NCBI RefSeq assembly: GCF_013371465.1
Contig: NZ_JABWDU010000007.1
Coordinates: 248,001-312,000, forward strand
From: Ensifer oleiphilus
GTDB lineage: Bacteria > Pseudomonadota > Alphaproteobacteria > Rhizobiales > Rhizobiaceae
Direction of reading: 5' to 3'
Length of the DNA stretch: 64,000 nt
This document shows positions 51,957-61,892 of the stretch, piece after piece. Position 1 is the stretch's first letter. Each line of letters starts with the position of its first letter. The notes beneath the pieces were generated by a model. That model made no database searches. It worked only from the letters and a program-made list of their open reading frames with translations, and was not told the DNA's origin. The position numbers and the translations under genes were made by a program.

Positions 51957-53085
51957 CCCTCATCCGGAACTCGGCAAGCGCATCGCGGTCGATCTCGATG
52001 CCAAGTCCCGGACCATTGGGGATTTTGACGACCCCCTGGTCATGTTCGATCGGCGTTTTGATCACCGCCTGTCGAAACGGGTTCTCGGTGCGATCGAATT
52101 CCAGGATCGGCTCGATCGGGTCGACGCGCACCGGATTGGGCACCATGGACGCCATGAACTGAAGGGCTGCCGCAATATGCACCGCCGTGCCCCAGACGTG
52201 CGGCACGATGCGGATACCGTGGAGCGCTGCCATATCGGCGACGCGTCGCGCCTCGGTGAAGCCTCCGACGCCGGCAAGGTCGGGCTGGAGAATGTCGACG
52301 GCGCGGGTTTCGACGGGTTCGCGCATGCCCCAGCGGCTGTGCCAGGTTTCGCCGCCCGCGACTGCTATCGGCTGGCCGGCGCGCACCTCGCGATAGGCGC
52401 CGAGCTGTTCCGGAACCACCGGCTCCTCGAACCAGTCGATGTCGAGTTCGGCCGCCTTGCGCCCGAATTCTAGTGCTTCGAGCACGTCATAGCCGTGATT
52501 GGCATCGACCATCAGCCGCATGTCTGGTCCGACGGCCTCGCGAACGGTGCGAACGACCGCGAGATCTTCCTTCACGCCAAAACCGATCTTGATCTTGCTG
52601 GCGTGAAAGCCCTCGGCGCGATAACGGGCGACCTCCGCGGCATTGTCCTCGACGCGGTCGACGCCGTCGCGCTTGAAGCTGCCGGTGGCATAGGCCCTGA
52701 CCGTCTCGCGGAAGCGACCGCCGAGCAGCGTGGAGACCGTCACGCCGAAATGTTTGCCCTTGATGTCCCAAAGCGCGATGTCGATCCCGGACAGGGCAGT
52801 GAGCGCGAGGCCGCGCTGGCCCTGGTCGCGCAGCGCATTGTAGAGCCGCGCCCAGATCTTTTCGGTTTCGAGCAGATCGGCCCCGATCAGCCAGGGCGTG
52901 TAGGCCGCGACCACCGCGGCGTTCGGCCTGGCCGGACCGAGGCATTCGCCCCAGCCGGTGGTGCCGTCGTCACAGACGATTTCGACCAGCACATGGGCGC
53001 GCCGATCGAAGCGCATGGAGGCGCTTTGAAACGGCACCGCGAGGCGGTGCTCCAGGAGATGCGTGCGGACGGCCGCGATCTTCAT
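51949..53085 (-). CDS. gci: D-galactarolactone cycloisomerase (enolase superfamily)
   Basis: A 378-residue enolase-superfamily enzyme, the same length as Agrobacterium Gci. The expected residues fall at the expected numbers: K164 and K166 in S-K-I-K-I, metal ligands D194, E220 and E246, and base H296 in V-P-H-V-W-G-T. It opens D-galactaro-1,4-lactone to 3-deoxy-2-keto-hexarate. ATG 53085 lies one base after the kdgD stop and fits this numbering; the frame to 53106 does not. It overlaps gli by eight bases. Confidence 0.92.
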   Translation of the reverse strand: MKIAAVRTHLLEHRLAVPFQSASMRFDRRAHVLVEIVCDDGTTGWGECLGPARPNAAVVAAYTPWLIGADLLETEKIWARLYNALRDQGQRGLALTALSGIDIALWDIKGKHFGVTVSTLLGGRFRETVRAYATGSFKRDGVDRVEDNAAEVARYRAEGFHASKIKIGFGVKEDLAVVRTVREAVGPDMRLMVDANHGYDVLEALEFGRKAAELDIDWFEEPVVPEQLGAYREVRAGQPIAVAGGETWHSRWGMREPVETRAVDILQPDLAGVGGFTEARRVADMAALHGIRIVPHVWGTAVHIAAALQFMASMVPNPVRVDPIEPILEFDRTENPFRQAVIKTPIEHDQGVVKIPNGPGLGIEIDRDALAEFRMRDD

Positions 53086-53086
53086 C

Positions 53087-54061
<975 letters not shown>

Positions 54062-54814
54062 TTATCGTACAGGTCCTCGCTGTTCGCGAAGCAGCGTCCG
54101 GTAGCGTGCCTGGCTGCCGCGCAGATGCCGCCGCATCGCCTCGCGCGCACCCTCCTCGTCGCCGTTTGATATGGCGATGACGATGTCGTCATGCTCGTTG
54201 TCGAGCATGGCGATATAGGCGGATTGGTCCTGTTCGCTGTCGTCGTTGCGCAACGCGCCGCGCGGGATCACGTTGCGGCCGATTATCGCCAGGAACTCGC
54301 GGAAGCGCGGGTTGTTGGTGGCTTCGGCTATGGCGAGGTGCAGGGCGAAATCGGCCTCGACGCTCGATACCCCGGCGTTGAGGCAGGCGCGCACCGCATA
54401 GTGGCGTTCGATGATCACCTCTTCCTGTGCTGGCGACCGGCGAAGGGCCGCAAGTCCGGCAGCCTCCACCTCGACGGCCGTTCGCAGCTCGAGCAACTCG
54501 ATCATCGACGATACTCGCACCGGATCGACATCCTGCAGGAAAAGCGATGCGGGGCCGGTGGTCGGCGGGGCGTCGAGAACGAAAACACCGGCACCCTGGC
54601 GTGCTTCGACCAGCCTGTCAGCGCGAAGGGCCGCAATCGCCTCGCGCACGACCGTGCGGCTGACGCCATGGGCCTCGGAAAGCTGCGCTTCGCTCGGCAA
54701 CTTGCCACCGGTTGCAAACTGTCCCGCGGCTATCGCCCGCCGCAACGTGTCGGCCAGCCTCGAGGTCAACGTGCCTGTGCCGGTGCCCGGCTGCAGCTTC
54801 GTTTGAACGCTCAT
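54062..54814 (-). CDS. GntR/FadR-family (FCD) regulator of the galacturonate genes
   Basis: A 250-residue regulator. The N-terminal winged helix is clear (L-P-S-E-A-Q-L-S-E-A-H-G-V-S-R-T-V-V-R-E-A-I-A-A-L), followed by an FCD effector domain (E-L-L-E-L-R-T-A-V-E-V-E-A-A-G-L-A, D-F-A-L-H-L-A-I-A, metal-type histidines near N-D-E-H-D-D-I). It stands between kdgD (same strand, 69 bases on) and udh (divergent). It probably represses both and is released by an uronate or pathway intermediate. Confidence 0.87.
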   Translation of the reverse strand: MSVQTKLQPGTGTGTLTSRLADTLRRAIAAGQFATGGKLPSEAQLSEAHGVSRTVVREAIAALRADRLVEARQGAGVFVLDAPPTTGPASLFLQDVDPVRVSSMIELLELRTAVEVEAAGLAALRRSPAQEEVIIERHYAVRACLNAGVSSVEADFALHLAIAEATNNPRFREFLAIIGRNVIPRGALRNDDSEQDQSAYIAMLDNEHDDIVIAISNGDEEGAREAMRRHLRGSQARYRTLLREQRGPVR

Positions 54815-54911
54815 CTGCTCTCCCTCTCGTGGTCATTGGCCCGCCAACCAGCTCGCCTTGTCCCACCGGTATGCCAGATTATTCGGCCTGTGGCATCACA
54901 GGGGCGATTTA

Positions 54912-54940
54912 TTGACGTGATTGCATCAACCTGTATGATG
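54912..54940 (+). promoter_or_regulatory. udh promoter overlapping a GntR half-operator
   Basis: TTGACG (54912-54917), 16 bases, then TATGAT (54934-54939): a good sigma-70-type promoter. The -10 is embedded in TCAACCTGTATGATG (54926-54940), whose right arm GTATGA equals the arm of the kdgD operator. Binding there would block the promoter. Confidence 0.6.
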
Positions 54941-55006
54941 AGTTGACTTCAAATGCAATGTATCGATATCCGGCCGCTGGGCGAGCCGGTTGCGGAGGGA
55001 TGGAAC

Positions 55007-55804
55007 TTGAAGCGATTGTTGATCACTGGGGCCGCGGGAGCACTGGGTCGCGCCATGCGGGCGCGCGTGGCCGATCTGGCCGAGGTGGTGCGGCTGTCGG
55101 ATATTGCCGATCTCGGCACCGCGGCGCCGCATGAGGAGATCATTTCCTGCGATCTCGGCGATGCGGCGGCCGTCGATCGGCTGGTCGAGGGCTGCGACGC
55201 CATTCTTCACCTCGGCGGCATTTCGGTCGAAGACAAGTTCTCCAAGATCCTCAATGCGAACCTGCTCGGTCTCTACAATCTCTACGAAGCGGCGCGGGCG
55301 CATGGCCAGCCGCGCATTCTCTTTGCCAGCTCCAACCATACGGTCGGCTTCTACCGGCAGGACGAGCCCGTGGCCGCGGATGCGCCGATGCGTCCCGATG
55401 GCCTCTATGGCGTGTCGAAATGTTTCGGCGAGGCGCTGGCCCGGATGTATTTCGAGAAATTCGGGCAGGAGACGGCGCTTGTTCGGATCGGCAGCTGCAC
55501 GGAGAAGCCGACCAACCACCGCATGCTGTCGACGTGGATGTCCTATGACGATTTTGCCGCGCTGATCGCCTGCGTGTTCCGGGCGCCGATGCTGGGCTGC
55601 CCGGTCGTCTGGGGCATCTCGGACAATGACAGCCGCTGGTGGGACAACGGCCATGCCGCCTATCTCGGCTGGCGGCCGCGCGACAATGCCGAGCGCTTTC
55701 GTGCCGAACTCGAAGTGTCTCCCGGCCGGCCGGAAGCATCGTCGCCACTCGCCGTCTACCAGGGCGGGATGTTCACACGGGACCCGATCTTTACGGAGGA
55801 GTAG
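55007..55804 (+). CDS. udh: Uronate dehydrogenase
   Basis: NAD-dependent extended-SDR enzyme of 265 residues that oxidises D-galacturonate or D-glucuronate to the aldaro-lactone. The cofactor motif is T-G-A-A-G-A-L-G at residue 7, the catalytic pair is Y134 and K138 in L-Y-G-V-S-K-C-F-G-E, and A-S-S-N-H-T-V-G and I-G-S-C-T are uronate-dehydrogenase signatures. TTG 55007 has GGAGGGA six bases upstream and gives exactly the Agrobacterium length; the ATG at 54953 would add 18 residues and lie at the transcription start. Confidence 0.92.
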   Translation: MKRLLITGAAGALGRAMRARVADLAEVVRLSDIADLGTAAPHEEIISCDLGDAAAVDRLVEGCDAILHLGGISVEDKFSKILNANLLGLYNLYEAARAHGQPRILFASSNHTVGFYRQDEPVAADAPMRPDGLYGVSKCFGEALARMYFEKFGQETALVRIGSCTEKPTNHRMLSTWMSYDDFAALIACVFRAPMLGCPVVWGISDNDSRWWDNGHAAYLGWRPRDNAERFRAELEVSPGRPEASSPLAVYQGGMFTRDPIFTEE

Positions 55805-55805
55805 C

Positions 55806-55828
55806 CGGCTGGGCAAGGCGGCCAGCCG
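55806..55828. terminator. Short stem-loop after udh
   Basis: CGGCTGG (55806-55812) pairs with CCAGCCG (55822-55828), immediately after the udh stop and before the convergent diguanylate cyclase gene. No T tract; weak evidence. Confidence 0.35.
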
Positions 55829-55968
55829 CCATCGCCCGACCATGGCACGCTGCAGGGTACGCCAATACCGGCAGATTGATTTGCGCCGAAACTCTTCTGC
55901 CAAAGGGGGCGCGAAGAAAGCGGGCCCTTCGATCGCATCGGCGCAGCGATCGAGCAGGTGCAACGCAT

Positions 55969-57225
55969 TTAGGCGCAGTGCGCCATCGAACCTCTCTCAG
56001 ACTTCCGCGGGGAAGGCGCCGGCTCGGCCGGTTGGGCCGCCGGCCCCGATGCAAACCGCGCAGCGCCGTCCTTGCCGATGACCCAGACGGAATTTCTCCC
56101 GGCAGCCTTTGCGGCATAGAGTGCGCGGTCGGCGGAAGACAGAAGCTCGCTCGCTTCCTGCTTGTTGCCGACAAAGGCGATGCCGATGCTGACGGTCGCC
56201 GAAATCGTGGTGTTTCCTGCCCTGACGAGTGCATGCTCGAAGGCAACTCGGATATCCTCGGCGATCGCTGCGGCCTGCGACCGGTCGACCCCGGGGAAGC
56301 AGGCAGAAAACTCTTCACCGCCCATGCGCGCGAGGAAGGCCCGGCCGCCTACGGCTTGTGAAATGACGGCGGCGCATTCGATAAGCACCTTGTCACCGAC
56401 CGCGTGGCCATAGCGATCGTTGACTGCCTTGAAGTGGTCGATGTCCATGTACATCAACGCGCCTTCAGCGGGTTTTGTCGCGAGATAGGTGTCGAGTTTG
56501 GCCATGAAGGCGCGCCGGTTCTGCACGCCGGTCAGGGCATCGGTTTCCGACGCCAGCTTGTATCTGTACTGCGTCCGTTCCTTGATCAGTGCGAAGAATG
56601 AGAAACCGCCGGCCAGACTATGAATGAACAACTCGAACGTCAGGAGCTGGTACCACAGCGGCTGCTCGGCGCCGGACGCCGTGTTGCCGAAAAGCGGCCA
56701 TACGAAGATCAGCGGGATGCGCACGAGATAAAACAACCCATGCGTCGCAAAGAGAAAGGCAACGATGTAGGAACTTGGAAGCTTCCGGAAATTGTCGGAA
56801 CGGAAGATCTCGACCGCGATCATGGCCGAATAGACGAAGATCAGCGCGGAAAACAGCACGATCCGGCTGGTGACGTTGCTCTGGACATAGTCGGAGAAAC
56901 TGGTGATCAGGAGCCATAGCATGGGCCCGGCCAGTGCGGACGCGATCTTCAGTGGCTGGTCGTCGAAGGCCCGCAAGCCGAGCCAGATTAGCGCCAGCCC
57001 GAGAACGGCCAGAGCGTTGCCCAGCGAAACCGCAACGAAGGAATAGTCGGGGCCTCTAAGAGCCAGCAGGGTAAACCCGATAGCCCCGACCAGAAACGCA
57101 CAGGACCAAAGCCGCAGTTCAAGGCTGTTGCGCTCCTGACGCGAAGCGAGCGCGAAGAAGACAGCAAAGACCACCAGGGTGGCGAAAGAGCTGATCATGA
57201 TCGTCGGGGTATGTAGTGCTTCCAC
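55969..57225 (-). CDS. Membrane-anchored diguanylate cyclase (GGDEF)
   Basis: About 418 residues: six or seven hydrophobic segments in the first 215 residues, then a GGDEF domain that makes cyclic di-GMP. The active-site loop is M-G-G-E-E-F near residue 302, preceded by D-I-D-H-F-K-A-V-N-D-R-Y-G-H and followed by S-I-G-I-A. I choose GTG 57225, seven bases after AGGAG; the TTG at 57231 would abut that site. The tail is proline-rich. It lies between the two sugar modules and is convergent to udh. No EAL domain. Confidence 0.88.
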   Translation of the reverse strand: MEALHTPTIMISSFATLVVFAVFFALASRQERNSLELRLWSCAFLVGAIGFTLLALRGPDYSFVAVSLGNALAVLGLALIWLGLRAFDDQPLKIASALAGPMLWLLITSFSDYVQSNVTSRIVLFSALIFVYSAMIAVEIFRSDNFRKLPSSYIVAFLFATHGLFYLVRIPLIFVWPLFGNTASGAEQPLWYQLLTFELFIHSLAGGFSFFALIKERTQYRYKLASETDALTGVQNRRAFMAKLDTYLATKPAEGALMYMDIDHFKAVNDRYGHAVGDKVLIECAAVISQAVGGRAFLARMGGEEFSACFPGVDRSQAAAIAEDIRVAFEHALVRAGNTTISATVSIGIAFVGNKQEASELLSSADRALYAAKAAGRNSVWVIGKDGAARFASGPAAQPAEPAPSPRKSERGSMAHCA

Positions 57226-57372
57226 CGTCAACTCCTGGATTCTGCGCCACGTTATGCGCCGGAATCTTAAAAGTTTTGCAAACGGCGGTTGCGAGGATTA
57301 GCTGGGGGTACGGCTACCAAACGCAGCGTTTTCGTCAGGGTGTGACACCCGTCGCAGGCGATGCTTGCCCTG

Positions 57373-58128
57373 TTACGACGGCCTGCGCCCTTGCACCGTG
57401 AGGTCTGACATCAGTCGCTGCTGGCCGGCCCGGATGACGTCTTCCATCGCCTGTCGGGCGCCCTCGGCATCACCGCGGCGGATTTCTTCGACAATTCGGA
57501 TGTGGGTCACGGCGACGCGGTCGATTTCGCTGCGGTCTGCATTCGGGTTGGTGAGTTTGAAGACGCCGATCAGTGCCGCCTCGATCAAGTTGCCGACCGT
57601 CCGCATGAACGGGTTGAGCGACGCCTCGAGAAGATGCAGGTGGAACTCGAGGTCGGCATGGGCGAGTGTCTCGGCACTGTGGTCGTTGTTGCCCATGGCA
57701 ACGGCGAGCCGCATCATCTGGGCAATGTCGGCGTCGGAGGCACGCTCGGCTGCAAGCGCTGCCGCATAAGGTTCGAGCGCCAGCCTGATTTCGCTCAGAT
57801 GTTTCAGGAAGTCTTCGTCGACGCCGACGCTGAAATGCCAGGAGAGCACGTCACTGTCGAACAGGTTCCAATGCGCCCGCGGCATCACCCGCGTTCCGAT
57901 GCGCGCGCGCGGGAACACAAGGCCCTTGGCCGCAAGCGTCTTCATCGCCTCGCGCAGCACCGTGCGCGACACCTTGAAGCGCGCCGCCAACTCGACATCC
58001 CCCGGCAGGATATCGCCGGCCGCGAACTCGCCGCCGATCACTGCGCGTCCAAGTTCATCGACGACGTGGCCGTGACTCGAGCGTTTTACCGGTTGTCTCG
58101 CGAAGCGTCCTGGCGACATGAGGTGCAA
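57373..58128 (-). CDS. GntR/FadR-family (FCD) regulator of the sugar ABC operon
   Basis: A regulator of about 251 residues with a winged helix (E-L-A-A-R-F-K-V-S-R-T-V-L-R-E-A-M-K-T-L) and an FCD domain (E-I-R-L-A-L-E-P-Y-A-A-A, D-L-E-F-H-L-H-L-L, with H-I-R-I-V near the end). TTG 58128, five bases after AAGGG, is a possible start; ATG 58119 is the alternative. It is the last gene of the ytfQ-ytfR-ytfT-yjfF unit, 12 bases after yjfF, and probably regulates it and the divergent oxidoreductase. Confidence 0.85.
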   Translation of the reverse strand: MHLMSPGRFARQPVKRSSHGHVVDELGRAVIGGEFAAGDILPGDVELAARFKVSRTVLREAMKTLAAKGLVFPRARIGTRVMPRAHWNLFDSDVLSWHFSVGVDEDFLKHLSEIRLALEPYAAALAAERASDADIAQMMRLAVAMGNNDHSAETLAHADLEFHLHLLEASLNPFMRTVGNLIEAALIGVFKLTNPNADRSEIDRVAVTHIRIVEEIRRGDAEGARQAMEDVIRAGQQRLMSDLTVQGRRPS

Positions 58129-58140
58129 TCAAACCCTTTC

Positions 58141-59109
58141 CTAGGCATGTCGCCGTTCGCTGCGCGACACGTAGACGATGCCTTTCTGCATCAGGATGAA
58201 GACGAACAGCAGGAGGCCGATCAGGATCTTCGTCCACCAGCTGGAGAGGGAGCCGTCAAAGGTGATGTAGGTCTGGATCAGGCCCTGGATGAGAATGCCG
58301 ATGAAGGTGCCGGCGACGAAACCGGAGCCGCCGGTCAGAAGTGTTCCGCCAATGACCACCGCCGTGATTGCGTCGAGTTCGACGCCAACCGCCGCAAGCG
58401 AGTATCCGGCCGACGTGTAAAGCGAGAAGACTATGCCGGATAGGCCCGCGAGCAGGCCCGACAGCGCGTAGATCAGGATGGTGGTGCGCCCGACCGGGAC
58501 GCCCATCAGCTTGGCGGTGGTAGTGCCGCCACCGAGCGCGTAGACGTCGGTGCCGAAGCGGGTGCGATGGGCAATCAGTATGCCGATGGCGAAGACCAGC
58601 AGCATCAACCCGCCGATGAGCGTGATCCTGCCGCCGCCGGGGAGCTTGTAATAGAGCCCTTTCATCGTGCCATAGAACGGGTGCTTGATGGCGATGCTGT
58701 CGATCGACAGCACGAAGGCCATGCCGCGCGCCAGAAACATGCCCGCGAGCGTGACGATGAAGGCGGGCATCTCCAGGTAGTGAATGATGGCACCCATCAC
58801 AGCGCCGAAAAGCGTCGTGATCAAAAGCACCATGGCGAAAGCCGCGAGCGGATGGATGGCGGTATTGTCCAGCACGACCGCCAGAAACACCCCGGTGAAG
58901 GCGATGACGGAGCCGATCGACAGGTCGATGCCGCCGGACAGGATGACGAAGGTCATGCCGACGGCGGCGATGCCGAGAAAGGCGTTATCGGTCAGGAGGT
59001 TGCCGATCACCCGCGTCGACAGGATGTTGGGGTACTGCGCCGCGCAAAGTGCGTAGCTCAGCACGAAAATGACGATGGTTGCGGTCAGCGGCAGGTATTT
59101 CGGTTTCAT
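58141..59109 (-). CDS. yjfF: Sugar ABC transporter permease, YjfF type
   Basis: Second permease of a ribose/galactofuranose-type importer, 322 residues with about ten helices. BPD_transp_2 signatures: A-V-G-M-T-F-V-I-L-S-G-G-I-D-L-S-I-G-S-V near residue 50 and A-I-T-A-V-V-I-G-G-T-L-L-T-G-G near residue 250. The start overlaps the ytfT stop (ATGA). YjfF is the name used because the partner binding protein is YtfQ-like; the sugar may differ. Confidence 0.85.
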   Translation of the reverse strand: MKPKYLPLTATIVIFVLSYALCAAQYPNILSTRVIGNLLTDNAFLGIAAVGMTFVILSGGIDLSIGSVIAFTGVFLAVVLDNTAIHPLAAFAMVLLITTLFGAVMGAIIHYLEMPAFIVTLAGMFLARGMAFVLSIDSIAIKHPFYGTMKGLYYKLPGGGRITLIGGLMLLVFAIGILIAHRTRFGTDVYALGGGTTTAKLMGVPVGRTTILIYALSGLLAGLSGIVFSLYTSAGYSLAAVGVELDAITAVVIGGTLLTGGSGFVAGTFIGILIQGLIQTYITFDGSLSSWWTKILIGLLLFVFILMQKGIVYVSRSERRHA

Positions 59110-60131
59110 CGCGCTTGCCGCTCCGTCGGTTTTCTGCTGGTGCGCAGGAGCGCTACAAAGGTGAAGGCATTGCGAACCGGCGGCGACTGCAAGACGAGAA
59201 TGAAGACGATGATCGCCGCCTTGATGATCAGGTTGAATTCCGGCGGGAAGCCGGAAAGTAGGATGCCGGTGTTGATCGACTGGATGATGATGGCGCCGAG
59301 CACGGAAGCCGCGATGCTGAAGCGACCGCCGAGAAGCGAGGTGCCGCCGATGACCACGGCCAGGATGGCGTCGAGTTCGAGCCAGAGCCCGGCATTGTTG
59401 GCGTCGGCGCCCTTGATGTCGGCGGCCGCGATGGTGCCGGCAATCGCGGCACAAAGGCCTGACAGCATATAGGCGGCGATCAGCAGCACCGGGGTCAGCA
59501 CGCCGGAGAGCGTGCTTGCCTGGCGGTTGATGCCGATCGCCTCGATCAGCATGCCAAGTGCCGTCTTGCGTACGATCAGCGCCACCAGGATGCCGAAGAC
59601 CAGCCAGATTATCACCGGCAAGGGCAGCCACGCGAAGGAGCCGCTGCCAAGGAAGATCAGTCCCGGATCGTTGAAGGTGAGGATGGCGCCCTCAGTGACG
59701 AGTTGGGCGATGCCGCGGCCGGCGACCATCAGCACAAGCGTCGCGATGATCGGCTGGATATCGAGGAGGGCGACAAGGACGCCGTTCCAAAGGCCGCAGA
59801 GGATGCCGGTGCCAAGGGTGATCACGAGCGTCATCGCCAGCGAATGGCCCGACGTGATCGACGAGGCTGCCACGGCCCCGCAGATGGCCATGACGGCGCC
59901 GACGGAAAGATCGATGCCTTTGGTGGCGATGACGACAGTCATGCCGATCGCGAGAAGCACGACCGGTGCGCCGCGGTTGAGGATGTCGATGAGGCTGCCA
60001 TAGAGGCGGCCGTTCTGAATTTCGAGGCGGAAGAAGCCTGGGAACACGAACGAGACCATCAGCAGGATGGCCGCCAGCGCTATGATCTGCGGCAGAAGCC
60101 TAAGCGCATAGCCCTTGAGTATTGCTGTCAT
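59106..60131 (-). CDS. ytfT: Sugar ABC transporter permease, YtfT type
   Basis: First permease of the importer, 341 residues. It shows A-I-G-M-T-V-V-I-A-T-K-G-I-D-L-S-V-G-A-V near residue 60, where I-A-T-K-G in place of I-S-G-G is typical of YtfT, and A-I-L-A-V-V-I-G-G-T-S-L-L-G-G late. It overlaps the ATPase stop at its start and yjfF at its end, so the three genes are translationally linked. Confidence 0.87.
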   Translation of the reverse strand: MTAILKGYALRLLPQIIALAAILLMVSFVFPGFFRLEIQNGRLYGSLIDILNRGAPVVLLAIGMTVVIATKGIDLSVGAVMAICGAVAASSITSGHSLAMTLVITLGTGILCGLWNGVLVALLDIQPIIATLVLMVAGRGIAQLVTEGAILTFNDPGLIFLGSGSFAWLPLPVIIWLVFGILVALIVRKTALGMLIEAIGINRQASTLSGVLTPVLLIAAYMLSGLCAAIAGTIAAADIKGADANNAGLWLELDAILAVVIGGTSLLGGRFSIAASVLGAIIIQSINTGILLSGFPPEFNLIIKAAIIVFILVLQSPPVRNAFTFVALLRTSRKPTERQAR

Positions 60132-61648
60132 GCCGCTCCCCGTTCATTCGCCGATGCGATGGCTTCGATGATCTGGTCCGCGGTGATCCTGTTGCCTTCG
60201 AGCGCGGCGACGTGCTGGCGGTCGCGAAGCACGAGGATGCGCGTCGAATAGGCGACGAGCTCCTCGATCTCCGACGAGATGACCAGCAGCGACATGCCTT
60301 TCTCGCGCAAGCCCTCGATCAGCCGGACGATCTCGGCATGAGCGCCGACATCGATGCCGCGCGTCGGCTCGTCGAGGATCAGGAATTCCGGCTCGGTCGC
60401 CAGCCAGCGGGCGAGAATGGCCTTTTGCTGGTTGCCGCCGGATAGGAGCCGGATCGGCTTTTCACGATCGGCCGTGCGGATGTCGAGCGCGCGGATGTAA
60501 TGGTCGGCAAGGCGGTTCTGTTCGGTGCGGGAGATCGGTCGGGTCCATCCGCGCCGCGCCTGCAACGCCAGCACGATGTTTTCGCGCACCGAGAGGTCGC
60601 CGACGATGCCCGCGGTCTTGCGATCTTCGGGGCAGAAGCCGAACCGGTGCGCGATCGCCCGGCGCGGCGACGATAGCTGGACGGGTTTGCCGTCCACCTC
60701 GGCCGTGCCGCTGTCGGCGCGATGTGCGCCGAAAAGGATTTCAGCCGTCTCCGTTCGGCCGGAGCCGAGAAGCCCGGCAATGCCGACGACCTCACCGGCC
60801 TTCACCTCGAGGTCGAAGGGGGAGATGTGGCCCTTGCGGCCGTAATCCTTGAAGCGGTAGCGCACCGGTCCGGTGACATCTGGCTCTTCGCGCGCTGCGC
60901 GGATCTCGGCTGCAAGCTCGCGGCCGATCATCATCGAGATCAGGTCGCGCCGCTCGAGTGTGGCGGTGTCGCGGGTACCGACCAACTGGCCGTTGCGCAG
61001 CACGGTGATGCGATCGGCGATTTCGTAGACCTGCTCGAGGAAATGGGTGATGAAGACGATGCCGAGGCCGCGGGCCTTCAGTCGGCGGATGATGCGAAAC
61101 AGCATCTCGACTTCGTGGGCGTCGAGACTTGCCGTCGGCTCGTCGAGGATCAGCACCTTGCCCGAGAGATCGACGGCACGAGCGATCGCTACGACCTGCT
61201 GAATGGCGACCGAATAGCTGTCGAGCGCACGGGTGACGTCGAGATCGAGCTCGTAGTTTTCAAGCAGCGCGCGCGCCTGGCGGTTCATGGCGCCGACATC
61301 GACGAATCCCAGTCGGCGCGGTTGCCGGCCGAGAAAGAGGTTTTCCGCGACCGTCAAGTTGGGCAGCAGGTTGACCTCCTGATAGACGGTTCCGATGCCG
61401 AGCTTCTGCGCATTGAATGTATCGCGCGGATCGACCTCGACCCCATCGAGCAAGATCGTCCCACCATCGCGCCGATAGGCGCCTGTGAGACATTTGACCA
61501 GCGTCGACTTGCCGGCGCCGTTCTCGCCGAGAAGCGCATGAACCTCGCCACGGCGTAAATGAAAGTCGACCTTGTCCAGTGCCTTTGCGCCGGGAAAGAC
61601 CTTGTCGATCCGGTTCGCTGAAAGCAGGTTGTTGGCAATGGTCTGCAT
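60128..61648 (-). CDS. ytfR: Sugar ABC transporter ATPase, YtfR type (two nucleotide-binding domains)
   Basis: A 506-residue double ATPase of the ribose-importer class. The first domain has G-E-N-G-A-G-K-S, a relaxed signature around Q-Q-V-V-A-I-A-R and L-I-L-D-E-P-T-A. The second has a degenerate Walker A (G-L-L-G-S-G-R-T) but a good L-S-G-G-N-Q-Q-K and L-I-L-D-E-P-T-R-G-I-D-V-G-A, as usual in the family. GAGAGGGA precedes the ATG. It drives the YtfT/YjfF channel. Confidence 0.92.
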   Translation of the reverse strand: MQTIANNLLSANRIDKVFPGAKALDKVDFHLRRGEVHALLGENGAGKSTLVKCLTGAYRRDGGTILLDGVEVDPRDTFNAQKLGIGTVYQEVNLLPNLTVAENLFLGRQPRRLGFVDVGAMNRQARALLENYELDLDVTRALDSYSVAIQQVVAIARAVDLSGKVLILDEPTASLDAHEVEMLFRIIRRLKARGLGIVFITHFLEQVYEIADRITVLRNGQLVGTRDTATLERRDLISMMIGRELAAEIRAAREEPDVTGPVRYRFKDYGRKGHISPFDLEVKAGEVVGIAGLLGSGRTETAEILFGAHRADSGTAEVDGKPVQLSSPRRAIAHRFGFCPEDRKTAGIVGDLSVRENIVLALQARRGWTRPISRTEQNRLADHYIRALDIRTADREKPIRLLSGGNQQKAILARWLATEPEFLILDEPTRGIDVGAHAEIVRLIEGLREKGMSLLVISSEIEELVAYSTRILVLRDRQHVAALEGNRITADQIIEAIASANERGAA

Positions 61649-61673
61649 GATCCCTCTCTGACTGGAACGCGGA

Positions 61674-61889
61674 GCGCCCTATCGGGCGCACCACATTGCT
61701 TCAGCGTGCCAAGAAATCGGCAATGCGTCGCATCGATCCTCGTACTCGAGCGAAGCATCGCCGACCGGACGTCGAGCCCGCGGCGACAACGAGGCGGGCG
61801 AACCCGTTCCGTCCTTCAACTGCGCGGTGCCGACCGTCTGGCTTGTGACAACAGGCGCCGACGGTGCGCGTCGACGCCGGTCGCGCCTG
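61674..61889 (-). promoter_or_regulatory. Two stem-loops in the gap between ytfQ and ytfR
   Basis: CAGGCGC/GCGCCTG (61852-61858 with 61883-61889) lies four bases after the ytfQ stop, and GCGCCC/GGGCGC (61674-61679 with 61684-61689) lies near the ytfR start. The 244-base gap has no gene. They probably set a higher level of the binding protein than of the rest. Confidence 0.4.
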
Positions 61890-61892
61890 GGA